Shown: piece after piece, positions 56,134-64,000 of the stretch | Numbering within the stretch: position 1 is the stretch's first letter | How the letters are laid out: each line of letters opens with the position of its first letter | Assembly: GCA_902578525.1 (NCBI GenBank) | Contig: CACHDJ010000003.1 | Location: 35,926-99,925 of the forward strand | Length of the DNA: 64,000 bases | Reading direction: 5' to 3' | Origin: an uncultured Pelagibacteraceae bacterium | GTDB lineage: Bacteria > Pseudomonadota > Alphaproteobacteria > Pelagibacterales > Pelagibacteraceae | Made by a program: the position numbers and the translations under genes | The notes under the pieces: generated by a model | Databases searched by the model: none | Seen by the model: only the letters and a program-made list of their open reading frames with translations | What the model was told of the DNA's origin: nothing

Positions 56134-57462
56134 ATGACGAAAAAAAGAAATAACCCTGAGACTATAGCTATTCATGGGGGTGATTATAGAAGTGATCCGG
56201 CAACTAATGCAGTTGCTGTTCCTATTTATAGAACTACATCATATCAATTCAATAGTGTAGATCACGCAGCAAATCTTTTTGCATTAAAAGAATTTGGGAA
56301 TATTTACACAAGAATAATGAACCCTACAAATGATGTGTTGGAAAAAAGAATTGCAGCACTTGAGGGAGGTTTGGCATGTTTAACAGTGGCTTCTGGTCAA
56401 ACAGCATCGTTATTTTCAGTAATAAATGTTGCTCAAGCAGGTGATAATATAGTTAGTTCTACTGATCTTTACGGTGGTACTGTATCTTTATTTACACATA
56501 CTTTAAGTAAACTCGGAATAGAAATAAGATATGCAGACCCAAAAGATCCTAAAAACTTTGAAAAAGTAATTGATGATAAAACTAGAGCTTTTTATGGAGA
56601 AACTTTGCCTAACCCATACTTGCGAGTATTTCCAATTAAAGAAGTATCAGACATTGGTAGAAAATATAACATACCCTTAATAATGGATAACACTGCTGCA
56701 CCAGTATTATGTAAACCAATTGAACATGGTGCTGCTATAGTAATTCATTCTCTTACAAAATATATTGGAGGACACGGGACTGCTATTGCAGGAAGTATAG
56801 TTGATAGTGGTAATTTTGATTGGACAGCTGATCCCAAAAGACAACCTTTATTTAATGAACCAGATGCTAGTTACAATGGGGCGGTTTGGGGTAAAGTTGT
56901 ACCTGAACTTACAGGAGCAAATGTTCCTTTTGCAGTTCGAGCTAGAGTTTGTTTATTAAGAGACGTTGGCTCAGCTTGTTCGCCTGATAATGCTTTTGCT
57001 ATCATTCAAGGACTTGAAACGCTTCCACTAAGAATGAAACAACATTGTGAAAATGCGCATAGAGTTGTTGAATATTTGAAAAAACATAAAGAGGTAACAA
57101 AAGTAATTTATTCTACTGAACATGACAAACCTATAGCAGATCGAGCCAAAAAATATCTTAAAGGTGGAAATGGACCAATGATTGGTATTGAATTAAAAGG
57201 CGGTTTTGAAGCTGGTAAAAGATTTATAGAATCATTAAAAATGTTCTATCATGTTGCAAATATTGGAGATGCTAGAAGTTTAGCTATTCATCCAGCAAGT
57301 ACAACTCATAGTCAGTTAAATGAAAAAGAGTTAGCAGCTTCAGGAGTTACACAAAGTTATGTTAGATTGTGTATCGGTTTAGAACATATTAATGATATCA
57401 TTGATGATCTAGATCAAGCATTAAATAAGTCATCAAAAGGTAATTTAAAAGCTGTTAGTTAA
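56134..57462 (+). CDS. metY: O-acetylhomoserine sulfhydrylase (MetY)
   Basis: The 442-residue PLP enzyme of the Cys/Met metabolism family has NIYTRIMNPTNDVLEKR, SGQTASLFS, TLPNPYLRVFPI, MDNTAAPV and the PLP-lysine in HSLTKYIGGHG. It makes homocysteine from O-acetylhomoserine and sulfide. The strong Shine-Dalgarno lies inside the second SAM element, so it is probably repressed by S-adenosylmethionine. The 3' end overlaps the convergent ctaA by 8 bases. Confidence 0.95.
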   Translation: MTKKRNNPETIAIHGGDYRSDPATNAVAVPIYRTTSYQFNSVDHAANLFALKEFGNIYTRIMNPTNDVLEKRIAALEGGLACLTVASGQTASLFSVINVAQAGDNIVSSTDLYGGTVSLFTHTLSKLGIEIRYADPKDPKNFEKVIDDKTRAFYGETLPNPYLRVFPIKEVSDIGRKYNIPLIMDNTAAPVLCKPIEHGAAIVIHSLTKYIGGHGTAIAGSIVDSGNFDWTADPKRQPLFNEPDASYNGAVWGKVVPELTGANVPFAVRARVCLLRDVGSACSPDNAFAIIQGLETLPLRMKQHCENAHRVVEYLKKHKEVTKVIYSTEHDKPIADRAKKYLKGGNGPMIGIELKGGFEAGKRFIESLKMFYHVANIGDARSLAIHPASTTHSQLNEKELAASGVTQSYVRLCIGLEHINDIIDDLDQALNKSSKGNLKAVS

Positions 57463-58471
57463 GCTTCGTATTTAAATAAAAGAAATAAATACAGGAACTA
57501 ACTAAGAAAATTGAACTTAATTGGTGCATAGATGAAATATAAATTTGTGCACCATATAAAATTGTTAAAATCCCCAAAATAATTTGTAATATAATAAATA
57601 AGCCTAAAATATTTACAGAATTATATAGGTCATACATTTTATTTTTATAGATCTTATAAAATATATACAAATAAAATATACCAATTACATAAGCTAAATT
57701 TCGATGAATAAATTGTACTAAAGAAGGATCACTAAAAACTGACAATTGAAATAAATTTTTTAATTCACTATCATTTGGAAAGTATGTATTGCCCATTAAA
57801 GGCCAAGAATTATAAATTTTTCCAGCATCCATTCCAGATACAAATGCTCCAACTGTAATTTGTAAAAAAATCAAAATCAAAAATGAAAATGGAATTAATG
57901 GATTTATCTTTTTTGATATATTATTATTTTTATTAATTTTCAAATAATTCCATAAAATCAAAGATAAAATCAAAAATGCAATAAGCAGATGAGCTGAAAG
58001 TCTAAAATGACTAACATCTACTCTATCTATTAAGCCACTGCTTACCATATACCAGCCTATAAATCCCTGAAAACATATTAAAAAAAAGATTAAATATAAA
58101 TTAAGTAATTTTGATATTTTAATCTTAAATGAAAAATATAATAATGGAACTATAAAACTAATACCAATTAATCTTCCAAAAAAACGATGAGTCCACTCCC
58201 ACCAAAAAATTATTTTGAATTCTTGGATATTCATATCATAATTTTGTAACTTAAATTCAGGAATTTCTTTATAAAGATCAAAATAAAATATCCAATCATT
58301 TTGACTTAGTGGAGGAATCAAACCTGAAAATAATTGCCATTCAGTTATTGAAAGACCTGAATCAGTTAATCTAGTCAAACCACCAACAACTATCATTATG
58401 GATACAATCCAAAACATTGTAATAAGCCAAATTGATAATTGATTATTAATTTTAGTATTTACTGTATACAT
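57455..58471 (-). CDS. ctaA: Haem A synthase (CtaA/COX15)
   Basis: The 338-residue, eight-helix membrane protein converts haem O to haem A for cytochrome aa3 oxidase. Conserved parts: GGLTRLTDSGLSITEW, the haem-ligand histidines in FFWWEWTHRFFGRLIG-like context, HFRLSAHLLIAF, FIHRNLAYVIG and SSMHQLSSIF. The open frame continues to 58558, but the ATG at 58471 gives the normal N-terminus and avoids overlap with the divergent chorismate mutase gene. Confidence 0.95.
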   Translation of the reverse strand: MYTVNTKINNQLSIWLITMFWIVSIMIVVGGLTRLTDSGLSITEWQLFSGLIPPLSQNDWIFYFDLYKEIPEFKLQNYDMNIQEFKIIFWWEWTHRFFGRLIGISFIVPLLYFSFKIKISKLLNLYLIFFLICFQGFIGWYMVSSGLIDRVDVSHFRLSAHLLIAFLILSLILWNYLKINKNNNISKKINPLIPFSFLILIFLQITVGAFVSGMDAGKIYNSWPLMGNTYFPNDSELKNLFQLSVFSDPSLVQFIHRNLAYVIGIFYLYIFYKIYKNKMYDLYNSVNILGLFIILQIILGILTILYGAQIYISSMHQLSSIFLVSSCIYFFYLNTKLN

Positions 58472-58514
58472 AATTGGATAAATATAATAATTTTTTGAAT
58501 ATCCAAATATATAA

Positions 58515-58805
58515 ATGTCGCCATTAAAAACAAAAAAACTCAGAAAAATTAGACTCAAATTAGATAAATTAGATAATTCTCTTATAAAATTAATTAAAAA
58601 AAGAACAAATTTAGTTAAAAAAGTTTTAGCATTAAAAGATAAAAAAAATCAAATTGTTGATCAAAAAAGGATTAATGCGATATTAAGAAATATAAAAAAG
58701 AAATCCTTAAAAAACAATATTGATCCAAAAATTACTAATCGAATTTGGAAAAATATGATCTGGTCATATATAGATTACGAAAAAAGAAACTTTAAAAAAA
58801 AGTAA
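58515..58805 (+). CDS. Chorismate mutase-like (AroQ class) protein
   Basis: The 96-residue all-helical protein of the CM_2 family has a Lys/Arg-rich start, LRKIRLKLDKLDNSLIKLI, then KKRTNLVKKVLALKDKK and VDQKRINAIL. The Arg, Arg, Lys, Asp and Arg positions of the active site are recognisable, but the acidic residue normally after the second-helix Arg is Ile (DQKRI) and the helix-3 Gln is not obvious. It likely makes prephenate. It ends directly against rpmG. Confidence 0.78.
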   Translation: MSPLKTKKLRKIRLKLDKLDNSLIKLIKKRTNLVKKVLALKDKKNQIVDQKRINAILRNIKKKSLKNNIDPKITNRIWKNMIWSYIDYEKRNFKKK

Positions 58806-58997
58806 TTATTTACTGTGTGGCGGAAGTTTTTTTTCAACAAAAACTTCATGTTTACGTGTAACAGGATTATACTTTTTTGCTTTTAATTTAACTTTAGCTT
58901 TTTCACCACCAGCAGGTTTCTTAACATAATAGAAAAAAGAGCTGTCAGGCTTTTCTTCCGGGACTAGTCTAACTTTAATGTGTGTTTTTTTAGCCAT
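58806..58997 (-). CDS. rpmG: 50S ribosomal protein L33
   Basis: The 63-residue L33 is of the cysteine-free alphaproteobacterial type: MAKKTHIKVRLVPEE, FFYYVKKP, KAKKYNPVTRKHEVFVEKKL. It follows the MerR-like gene with one base between. Its 3' end abuts the convergent chorismate mutase gene with no spacer. Confidence 0.93.
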   Translation of the reverse strand: MAKKTHIKVRLVPEEKPDSSFFYYVKKPAGGEKAKVKLKAKKYNPVTRKHEVFVEKKLPPHSK

Positions 58998-58998
58998 T

Positions 58999-59373
58999 TT
59001 ATTTTGTTTTTTTTAAATCTTTAATAATTTTAGAAATGTTAGTTATTTTATTTCTTAAATTATCAGTTCTTATAGATTTATTTGAAATTTCGTCAAGATC
59101 ATTTGACTTAGTAGAATTAAGTATCTTTTTAACACCATTAATAGTCATACCTTGGTCTTTCAATAAAAACTTAATCTTTTTTAACAAATCTAAATTTTTT
59201 TGATCATAATAACGTCTATTTCCTCTCAATATTTTAGGTTTGATTTGTTTAAAATTTTTTTCCCAAAATCTAATAGTATGAGTAGAATTATTTACACCAG
59301 ATCTACTTTTTAAATTCAAAATTTTAACAACCTCACCTATAGTTTTATAAGCTTGATCTAACTTATCAGTCAT
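58999..59373 (-). CDS. MerR-family DNA-binding protein
   Basis: The 124-residue protein has an N-terminal MerR winged helix: YKTIGEVVKILNL, THTIRFWEKNFKQIKP, RGNRRYYDQKNLDLLKKIKFLL. A short C-terminal helix follows, with no effector domain. It overlaps ihfA by 8 bases. A MerR-like gene after ihfA is a conserved alphaproteobacterial neighbour; the target genes are unknown. Confidence 0.9.
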   Translation of the reverse strand: MTDKLDQAYKTIGEVVKILNLKSRSGVNNSTHTIRFWEKNFKQIKPKILRGNRRYYDQKNLDLLKKIKFLLKDQGMTINGVKKILNSTKSNDLDEISNKSIRTDNLRNKITNISKIIKDLKKTK

Positions 59374-59662
59374 CTTTCAAATTAATATAATTTTTAAACT
59401 CTTTTGATGGTTTAAATAATACAACATTTCTCTCTGAAATTATTTTTTCTTCTTTTGTTTTAGGATTTCTTCCTAATCTTGATCTTTTTTGTCTAATTGA
59501 AAATGTGCCAAATTTAGAAAGTTTTAAATTTTTTTCTTTTTCTAAATTGTCAACAATAGTTTGGAAAAAGTCTTCAATTAAATTTTCTGATATTTGTTTA
59601 GAAAAACCCAACTGCATGTAAATCAAATTAACTAAATCTTTCTTAGTTAAATTAATTCTCAT
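59366..59662 (-). CDS. ihfA: Integration host factor alpha subunit
   Basis: The 98-residue HU/IHF-family DNA-bending protein has LTKKDLVNLIYMQLGFSK, KLSKFGTFSIRQKRSRLGRNPKT (DNA-binding arm with the Arg-Asn-Pro tip) and FKPSKEFKNYIN. It starts 2 bases after the plsX stop; fabH, usually between plsX and ihfA, is absent. Confidence 0.93.
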   Translation of the reverse strand: MRINLTKKDLVNLIYMQLGFSKQISENLIEDFFQTIVDNLEKEKNLKLSKFGTFSIRQKRSRLGRNPKTKEEKIISERNVVLFKPSKEFKNYINLKDD

Positions 59663-59664
59663 AA

Positions 59665-60666
59665 TTAAATATTTTTTTTAATTTTTTCGATTAAATTACC
59701 TTTAATTATTCTACAACAAACATCAAGAGAATTTGAAAAACCAATATAATCTGTACCACCATGACTTTTTACAACTGGAGAGTCTAATCCTATAAAAATA
59801 GCTCCATTATATAATCTTGGGTCTAGTCTTTTCTTAAATTTTTTGAGATTTGAAATGTTTAATAAAGATGAAATTTTTCCTATGAAGTTACCACTTAGAG
59901 CATTTTTAAGTTCACTCGTTATAAAGTTTGCTGTACCTTCAGCAGTTTTTAAGGCAATATTTCCCGTGAATCCATCAGAAACAATTACATTAACAGTGCC
60001 ATTCATTAATTCATTTCCTTCAATATAACCTAAAAAATCATAATCATCCGTTTTCTTATTATTTAATATTTTGTAAGTTTCCTTAATTGTTTCATTACCT
60101 TTTAATTCTTCAGAACCAATATTTAGTAAAGCTACTTTTGGTGTTTCTGTTGGATATAAAGATTTATATAAAGAAGCACCCATTATAGAAAAATCAAACA
60201 AATTTTTAGAACTACATTCAATATTTGCTCCTAAATCTAAAACTACACTCATTCCTTTTTTATTAGGCCATAGCGCAGACAGCGCTGGTTTATCAATATT
60301 TTCTATCATTTTTAAATTTAATTTTGAAATAACTAAAAGCGCACCAGTGTTCCCAGCGGAGATAACAATATCACAATCTTTTTCTTTTACACTTTCAATA
60401 GCTAACCACATGCTTGTATCTTTTCCCTTTTTTGCACCACCAAGAGGACTGTCCTCACTAGATACTTTATTTATGGTATTAATAATTTCAAAATTTTCTT
60501 TATTGACTTTATTTTGTATTAAAGTTTGTATTGTATTTTGATCACCGAAAATTTTATAAAAAACATTTTTATTAAATTTATGATGATAAATTATTGCATC
60601 TATAATCTTTTTTGGTGAATTATCACCACCCATTGCATCTACTGCAATTTTTATTATAGATGACAT
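59665..60666 (-). CDS. plsX: Phosphate acyltransferase PlsX
   Basis: The 333-residue enzyme makes acyl-phosphate from acyl-ACP for phospholipid synthesis. Motifs: KIAVDAMGGDNSPKKII, ISAGNTGALLV, VVLDLGANIECS, VIVSDGFTGNIALKTAEG and KSHGGTDYIGFSNSLD. It lies 13 bases after rpmF, the standard rpmF-plsX order. Confidence 0.96.
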   Translation of the reverse strand: MSSIIKIAVDAMGGDNSPKKIIDAIIYHHKFNKNVFYKIFGDQNTIQTLIQNKVNKENFEIINTINKVSSEDSPLGGAKKGKDTSMWLAIESVKEKDCDIVISAGNTGALLVISKLNLKMIENIDKPALSALWPNKKGMSVVLDLGANIECSSKNLFDFSIMGASLYKSLYPTETPKVALLNIGSEELKGNETIKETYKILNNKKTDDYDFLGYIEGNELMNGTVNVIVSDGFTGNIALKTAEGTANFITSELKNALSGNFIGKISSLLNISNLKKFKKRLDPRLYNGAIFIGLDSPVVKSHGGTDYIGFSNSLDVCCRIIKGNLIEKIKKNI

Positions 60667-60679
60667 AGTAATTATTTAA

Positions 60680-60862
60680 TTAATCTTTTGGGTCTAATAC
60701 TTGACGACCTTTATATATTCCAGTTTTTAAGTCTAAATGATGAGATAATCGATATTCACCAGACTTTTTATCCTCTATAATATTCTTAGAAGAGAATTTC
60801 ATATTTTGAGCTCTTCTCATCCCTGTTCTTGATGGTGTTTGTTTTCGTTTAGGAACTGCCAT
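60680..60862 (-). CDS. rpmF: 50S ribosomal protein L32
   Basis: The 60-residue L32 is cysteine-free: [17 protein letters not shown], then [27 protein letters not shown]. It lies 2 bases after the bc1-chaperone gene; the YceD/DUF177 gene common in this position is absent. Confidence 0.95.
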   Translation of the reverse strand: MAVPKRKQTPSRTGMRRAQNMKFSSKNIIEDKKSGEYRLSHHLDLKTGIYKGRQVLDPKD

Positions 60863-60864
60863 AA

Positions 60865-61335
60865 TTAGTGATTACTTACACTTTTTAAATAAGAATTCAA
60901 ATTATTTTTTGATAATTTATCTCTGAAATTATCGAAATATTCTATTAAATAATTTATATTGTTAAAATTAGACAAAAAAATAGACAATCTCTTCTTTCTC
61001 TCATCAAAATCTAGATCATTCCAAAAATGAATTTCTGAAACAATAGCATGAAAAACATTTATATAATCCTTCATTTTTTTGTTGATTGATTGATCACCAT
61101 ATCCTATTTCTCTAATACTCAATTCTAATTGACGAAAGTTAAAATCATATAATTCTTGTAAAATTCTTTCATTTTTAGGATTTTTAAATTCTTTTAAAAT
61201 AAAGGCAAAATGTATCAAAAATAAAGTTAGTCGATCACTAAAACTATCTTGATTATTATTAATACCTTCATATAGAGATTTATTAGTAGTTAATTTAATC
61301 AAATTATTATAAAAATTTAAATATTCTATTGTCAT
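60865..61335 (-). CDS. Ubiquinol-cytochrome c chaperone family protein (CBP3-like)
   Basis: The 156-residue helical protein of the CBP3/UPF0174 family (PF03981) has [42 protein letters not shown] and [19 protein letters not shown]. The mitochondrial homologue helps to assemble cytochrome b. Its ATG (61335-61333) overlaps by two bases the divergent bamE ATG, so its ribosome-binding region lies within bamE coding sequence. Confidence 0.87.
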   Translation of the reverse strand: MTIEYLNFYNNLIKLTTNKSLYEGINNNQDSFSDRLTLFLIHFAFILKEFKNPKNERILQELYDFNFRQLELSIREIGYGDQSINKKMKDYINVFHAIVSEIHFWNDLDFDERKKRLSIFLSNFNNINYLIEYFDNFRDKLSKNNLNSYLKSVSNH

Positions 61336-61795
61336 GAAAAAAATACTAATACTTACTTTATTACTTTTATCAAGTTGTTCATTGAATAAAGTTGTGCAAC
61401 ATCATGGGATTCACAATTTAGAAAAAAAACAAGCTGAATTAAAAATTAATTATACTAATAAAAATGATATAATAGATCTTATAGGTCCACCATCTACTAA
61501 AAGCACATTTGATAATGATATTTTTATATATATTGAGAGAAAAACTAGCAGTTCAAGAATAACAAAATTAGGCCAAAAAAAACTAATTATAAACAATGTG
61601 CTTATTCTTGAAGTTGATAATACTGGCATATTATTAAGTAAAAAATTTTATGATAAAAATGACATGCAAGAAATAAATTTTGATGAAGATATAACAGGGA
61701 TTAATTACTCAAAAAGATCATTTATTTTTAATGTTTTAAGTTCTGTTAGACAAAAAATTGATGATCCTCTTGGAAAAAAGAGGACCAAAAATTAG
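61334..61795 (+). CDS. bamE: Outer-membrane assembly lipoprotein BamE (SmpA/OmlA)
   Basis: The 153-residue lipoprotein has signal peptide [17 protein letters not shown] (lipobox SSC) and the BamE-type fold with KNDIIDLIGPPSTKSTFDNDIFIYIE. It is a member of the BAM complex inserting outer-membrane proteins. The signal peptide fixes the start at 61334 even though this overlaps the start codon of the divergent chaperone gene. Confidence 0.92.
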   Translation: MKKILILTLLLLSSCSLNKVVQHHGIHNLEKKQAELKINYTNKNDIIDLIGPPSTKSTFDNDIFIYIERKTSSSRITKLGQKKLIINNVLILEVDNTGILLSKKFYDKNDMQEINFDEDITGINYSKRSFIFNVLSSVRQKIDDPLGKKRTKN

Positions 61796-61802
61796 TTTTT
61801 TT
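61765..61802. terminator. Possible shared terminator at the bamE/hppA junction
   Basis: TCCTCTT-GGAAAA-AAGAGGA forms a 7-bp hairpin (61765-61784) at the end of bamE, followed after ten bases by a run of seven T; on the other strand a T-rich run follows after a few bases. The gap to the T-run makes it less than canonical. Confidence 0.4.
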
Positions 61803-63906
61803 AACCAGCAATCACAGCTAAGAGTAATAAAGCAACGATATTAGTAATCTTAATCATTGGATTTACTGCTGGACCGGCTGTATCTTTATAGGGATCTCCC
61901 ACAGTATCTCCAGTTACAGCTGCTTTATGAGCCTCTGAACCTTTTCCACCATGGTTACCATCTTCGATATATTTTTTTGCATTATCCCAAGCACCACCAC
62001 CAGCAGTCATAGAAACAGCTACAAATAAACCAGTGATGATCACTCCTAACAACATAGCGCCAACAGATGCAAGAGCGGCAACCTGTCCTCCAATAGCAAA
62101 GATAATAAAATAAAGAACTACAGGCGAAAGAACTGGCAATAAAGATGGTATTATCATCTCCTTAATTGCAGCAACAGTCAAAAGATCTACTAATTTAGCA
62201 TAATCTGGTTTTTGTTTTCTTTTCATTATTCCAGGAAATTTTTTAAATTGTCTTCTTACCTCAACAACAACTGCTCCTCCTGCTCTTCCAACTGCTTGCA
62301 TTCCCATTGATCCAAATAAATATGGAAGCATTCCTCCAATTAATAATCCAACAACTACATAGGGATTAGATAAATCAAAAGTAACTACTATTCCTTCTAA
62401 TTTTGATCCAGCAATCTTTGAAAAATGTTTTATATCTTCAGTATAAGCAGCAAATAAAACTAAAGCACCTAATCCTGCAGAACCAATAGCATAACCTTTT
62501 GTCACAGCTTTTGTAGTATTACCAACAGCATCTAGAGCATCTGTGGTCTTTCTAACTTTTTTGTCTAAATTTGACATTTCGGCAATTCCTCCTGCATTAT
62601 CAGTGACGGGACCATAGGCATCTAAAGCAACAACCATACCGGCTAAAGCAAGCATTGTAGTTACTGCTATTGCAATACCAAAAAGACCTGCAATTGAATT
62701 AGTTATCAAAATTCCTGAAACGATAATTAATGCAGGAACTGCAGTTGCTTCCATTGAAACAGCTAAACCTTGAATAACATTAGTCCCATGACCTGTTGTA
62801 GATGATGCTGCAACTGATTTAACTGGTCTATAATTAGTACCAGTATAGTATTCAGTAACCCAAATAAGTAATCCAGTAATAACTAAACCAATTACTCCAC
62901 AATAATATAAATTCATACCGGTAAAAGTTTTATCATTAACAGTAAATTCATTTGTAAAACCAATTACATAATCAGTAACTGGGTACAAAATGATTAATGA
63001 AGCTAAAGCTGAAACAACAAAACCTTTGTATAAAGCATTCATTACATTTTTACTATTTCCTAATTTTACAAAAAATGTTCCTATGATAGATGTTAAAATA
63101 CAAGCCCCACCAATAGTTAATGGATATATCATCATATTCAAATCTCCTATAAAGAAAATGGATGATAGAACCATTGTTGCTACAATAGTGACAGCATAGG
63201 TTTCAAATAAATCTGCCGCCATACCAGCACAATCTCCAACATTATCACCAACGTTATCTGCAATCACTGCAGGATTTCGAGGATCATCTTCAGGAATACC
63301 AGCTTCAACTTTACCTACTAAATCTGCACCAACATCAGCACCTTTTGTAAAGATACCTCCGCCTAATCTTGCAAAAATAGAAATTAAAGATGCTCCAAAA
63401 CCTAAGGCAACTAAAGCATTAACAATTTCTCTTTCTTCAATATTGAATTTTAATAAAAGATAATAATAGACAGCTATTGATAATAAAGCTAAACCAGCAA
63501 CTAACATTCCAGTAACTGCGCCCGATTTAAATGCTACTGAAAGACCCTGAGCTAGTCCTTTTCTTGAAGCTTCAGCAGTTCTTACATTTGCTTCTACTGA
63601 TACTAACATTCCTACATAACCAGCAATACCAGATAAAGTTGCTCCAATTAAATAACCCAGACCAACAAGAGGGCTAAAGGCAATACTAACGATTACTAAA
63701 ACAACTACACCAACAATTGAAATCGTTTTATATTGTCTAGCTAAATAAGCTTTTGCACCAATTTGAATTGCAGATGCAATATCTTGCATTTTTGAATTTC
63801 CTGCACTTGAATTTAAAATATTTTTTCCAGTAAAATATCCGTAAATAATGGATAAGAAACCGGCTGCTATCGTGTATAATAAAATTGTTTCTACTGTTGT
63901 ACTCAT
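61801..63906 (-). CDS. hppA: Proton-translocating pyrophosphatase, K+-independent type
   Basis: The 701-residue, about 16-helix membrane enzyme couples PPi hydrolysis to proton export. The active-site loop [22 protein letters not shown] with [18 protein letters not shown], and the C-terminal [21 protein letters not shown], are intact. At the potassium-determining site the sequence reads GNTTKAVT, with K466 and T469, which marks the K+-independent class. PPi energy recovery is common in energy-limited marine SAR11. Confidence 0.96.
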   Translation of the reverse strand: MSTTVETILLYTIAAGFLSIIYGYFTGKNILNSSAGNSKMQDIASAIQIGAKAYLARQYKTISIVGVVVLVIVSIAFSPLVGLGYLIGATLSGIAGYVGMLVSVEANVRTAEASRKGLAQGLSVAFKSGAVTGMLVAGLALLSIAVYYYLLLKFNIEEREIVNALVALGFGASLISIFARLGGGIFTKGADVGADLVGKVEAGIPEDDPRNPAVIADNVGDNVGDCAGMAADLFETYAVTIVATMVLSSIFFIGDLNMMIYPLTIGGACILTSIIGTFFVKLGNSKNVMNALYKGFVVSALASLIILYPVTDYVIGFTNEFTVNDKTFTGMNLYYCGVIGLVITGLLIWVTEYYTGTNYRPVKSVAASSTTGHGTNVIQGLAVSMEATAVPALIIVSGILITNSIAGLFGIAIAVTTMLALAGMVVALDAYGPVTDNAGGIAEMSNLDKKVRKTTDALDAVGNTTKAVTKGYAIGSAGLGALVLFAAYTEDIKHFSKIAGSKLEGIVVTFDLSNPYVVVGLLIGGMLPYLFGSMGMQAVGRAGGAVVVEVRRQFKKFPGIMKRKQKPDYAKLVDLLTVAAIKEMIIPSLLPVLSPVVLYFIIFAIGGQVAALASVGAMLLGVIITGLFVAVSMTAGGGAWDNAKKYIEDGNHGGKGSEAHKAAVTGDTVGDPYKDTAGPAVNPMIKITNIVALLLLAVIAG

Positions 63907-64000
63907 ATAAACCTTAAGGTTGATGATTGTTAGTTTTTAAGCCCGGACAATACAAAAAAAGCTAAAAAAGACAATAATTAACTTTTAAAATTGATGAGTA
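63907..64000 (-). promoter_or_regulatory. Upstream region of hppA
   Basis: On the minus strand a weak pair TTGTCT and TATTGT with about 16 bases between precedes hppA. No other structure was recognised before the window ends. Confidence 0.3.

Noticed and set aside
58472..58558. N-terminal extension of ctaA
   Set aside because: It would overlap the divergent chorismate mutase gene and precede the normal CtaA start.

Overview
The window is a low-G+C, very tightly packed alphaproteobacterial chromosome segment. Four things point to a SAR11 / Pelagibacterales bacterium: the extreme A+T bias with Lys/Asn/Ile-rich proteins, gene orders that are alphaproteobacterial but thinned out, spacers of mostly under 50 bases, and a SAM-II/SAM-V type leader in front of metY. 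I count about 70 protein genes (one cut by the left edge), four tRNAs, two tandem riboswitch-like elements, a pair of zinc operators and one unassigned structured RNA.

Layout. 1-2192: Anbu proteasome-like peptidase (partial) divergent from a circularly permuted ATP-grasp enzyme. 2197-5296: zinc regulon, zur-znuB-znuC divergent from znuA, with two Zur-box palindromes between. 5339-7422: Ldh2-family dehydrogenase converging on erpA-xthA. 7473-18258: long forward block dgt-argS-(86 aa membrane protein)-nagZ-scpA-scpB-tatABC-serS-yajC-secD-secF, covering translation, wall recycling, chromosome condensation and both export systems. 18255-21764: reverse PuuD-like membrane protein and uvrA. 21854-27065: ssb-gyrA-coaD-cyclophilin-tgt, then tRNA-Lys. 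27231-31204: M48 lipoprotein, DUF502 protein, recG, sdhE, tRNA-Ser. 31292-39638: rarD, murein hydrolases and a degenerate RlpA, dacA, tmk, holB, metG, tatD, PhnP-like hydrolase. 39633-41816: glutathione peroxidase, nhaA, zinc-ribbon protein. 41911-44214: tRNA-Pro, NDUFS4-like subunit, SbmA/BacA-like transporter, glpX.

44291-50739 is the accessory-looking part: tRNA-Glu, GIY-YIG protein, three glycosyltransferases including a GT11 fucosyltransferase-like enzyme, a complete tyrosine recombinase with a dif-like inverted repeat next to its start, a small membrane protein, a G+C-rich structured RNA ending in a strong terminator, and a minimal MGMT. 50740-55925 (reverse) is one operon-like run rplM-rpsI-argC-lipoprotein-hom-AEC permease-DMT permease. 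56011-57462 is metY behind its tandem SAM leader. 57455-63906 holds ctaA, a chorismate mutase, rpmG, merR-like, ihfA, plsX, rpmF, the bc1 chaperone, bamE and the K+-independent proton pyrophosphatase.

Streamlining is visible throughout. Five convergent gene pairs overlap at their 3' ends, nine same-strand gene pairs overlap by exactly 8 nt, and genes normally present in these clusters (surE-pcm-nlpD, fabH, yceD) are absent from their expected places. The most promising undescribed items are the structured RNA at 49842-50009 and its neighbouring recombinase/dif-like site.
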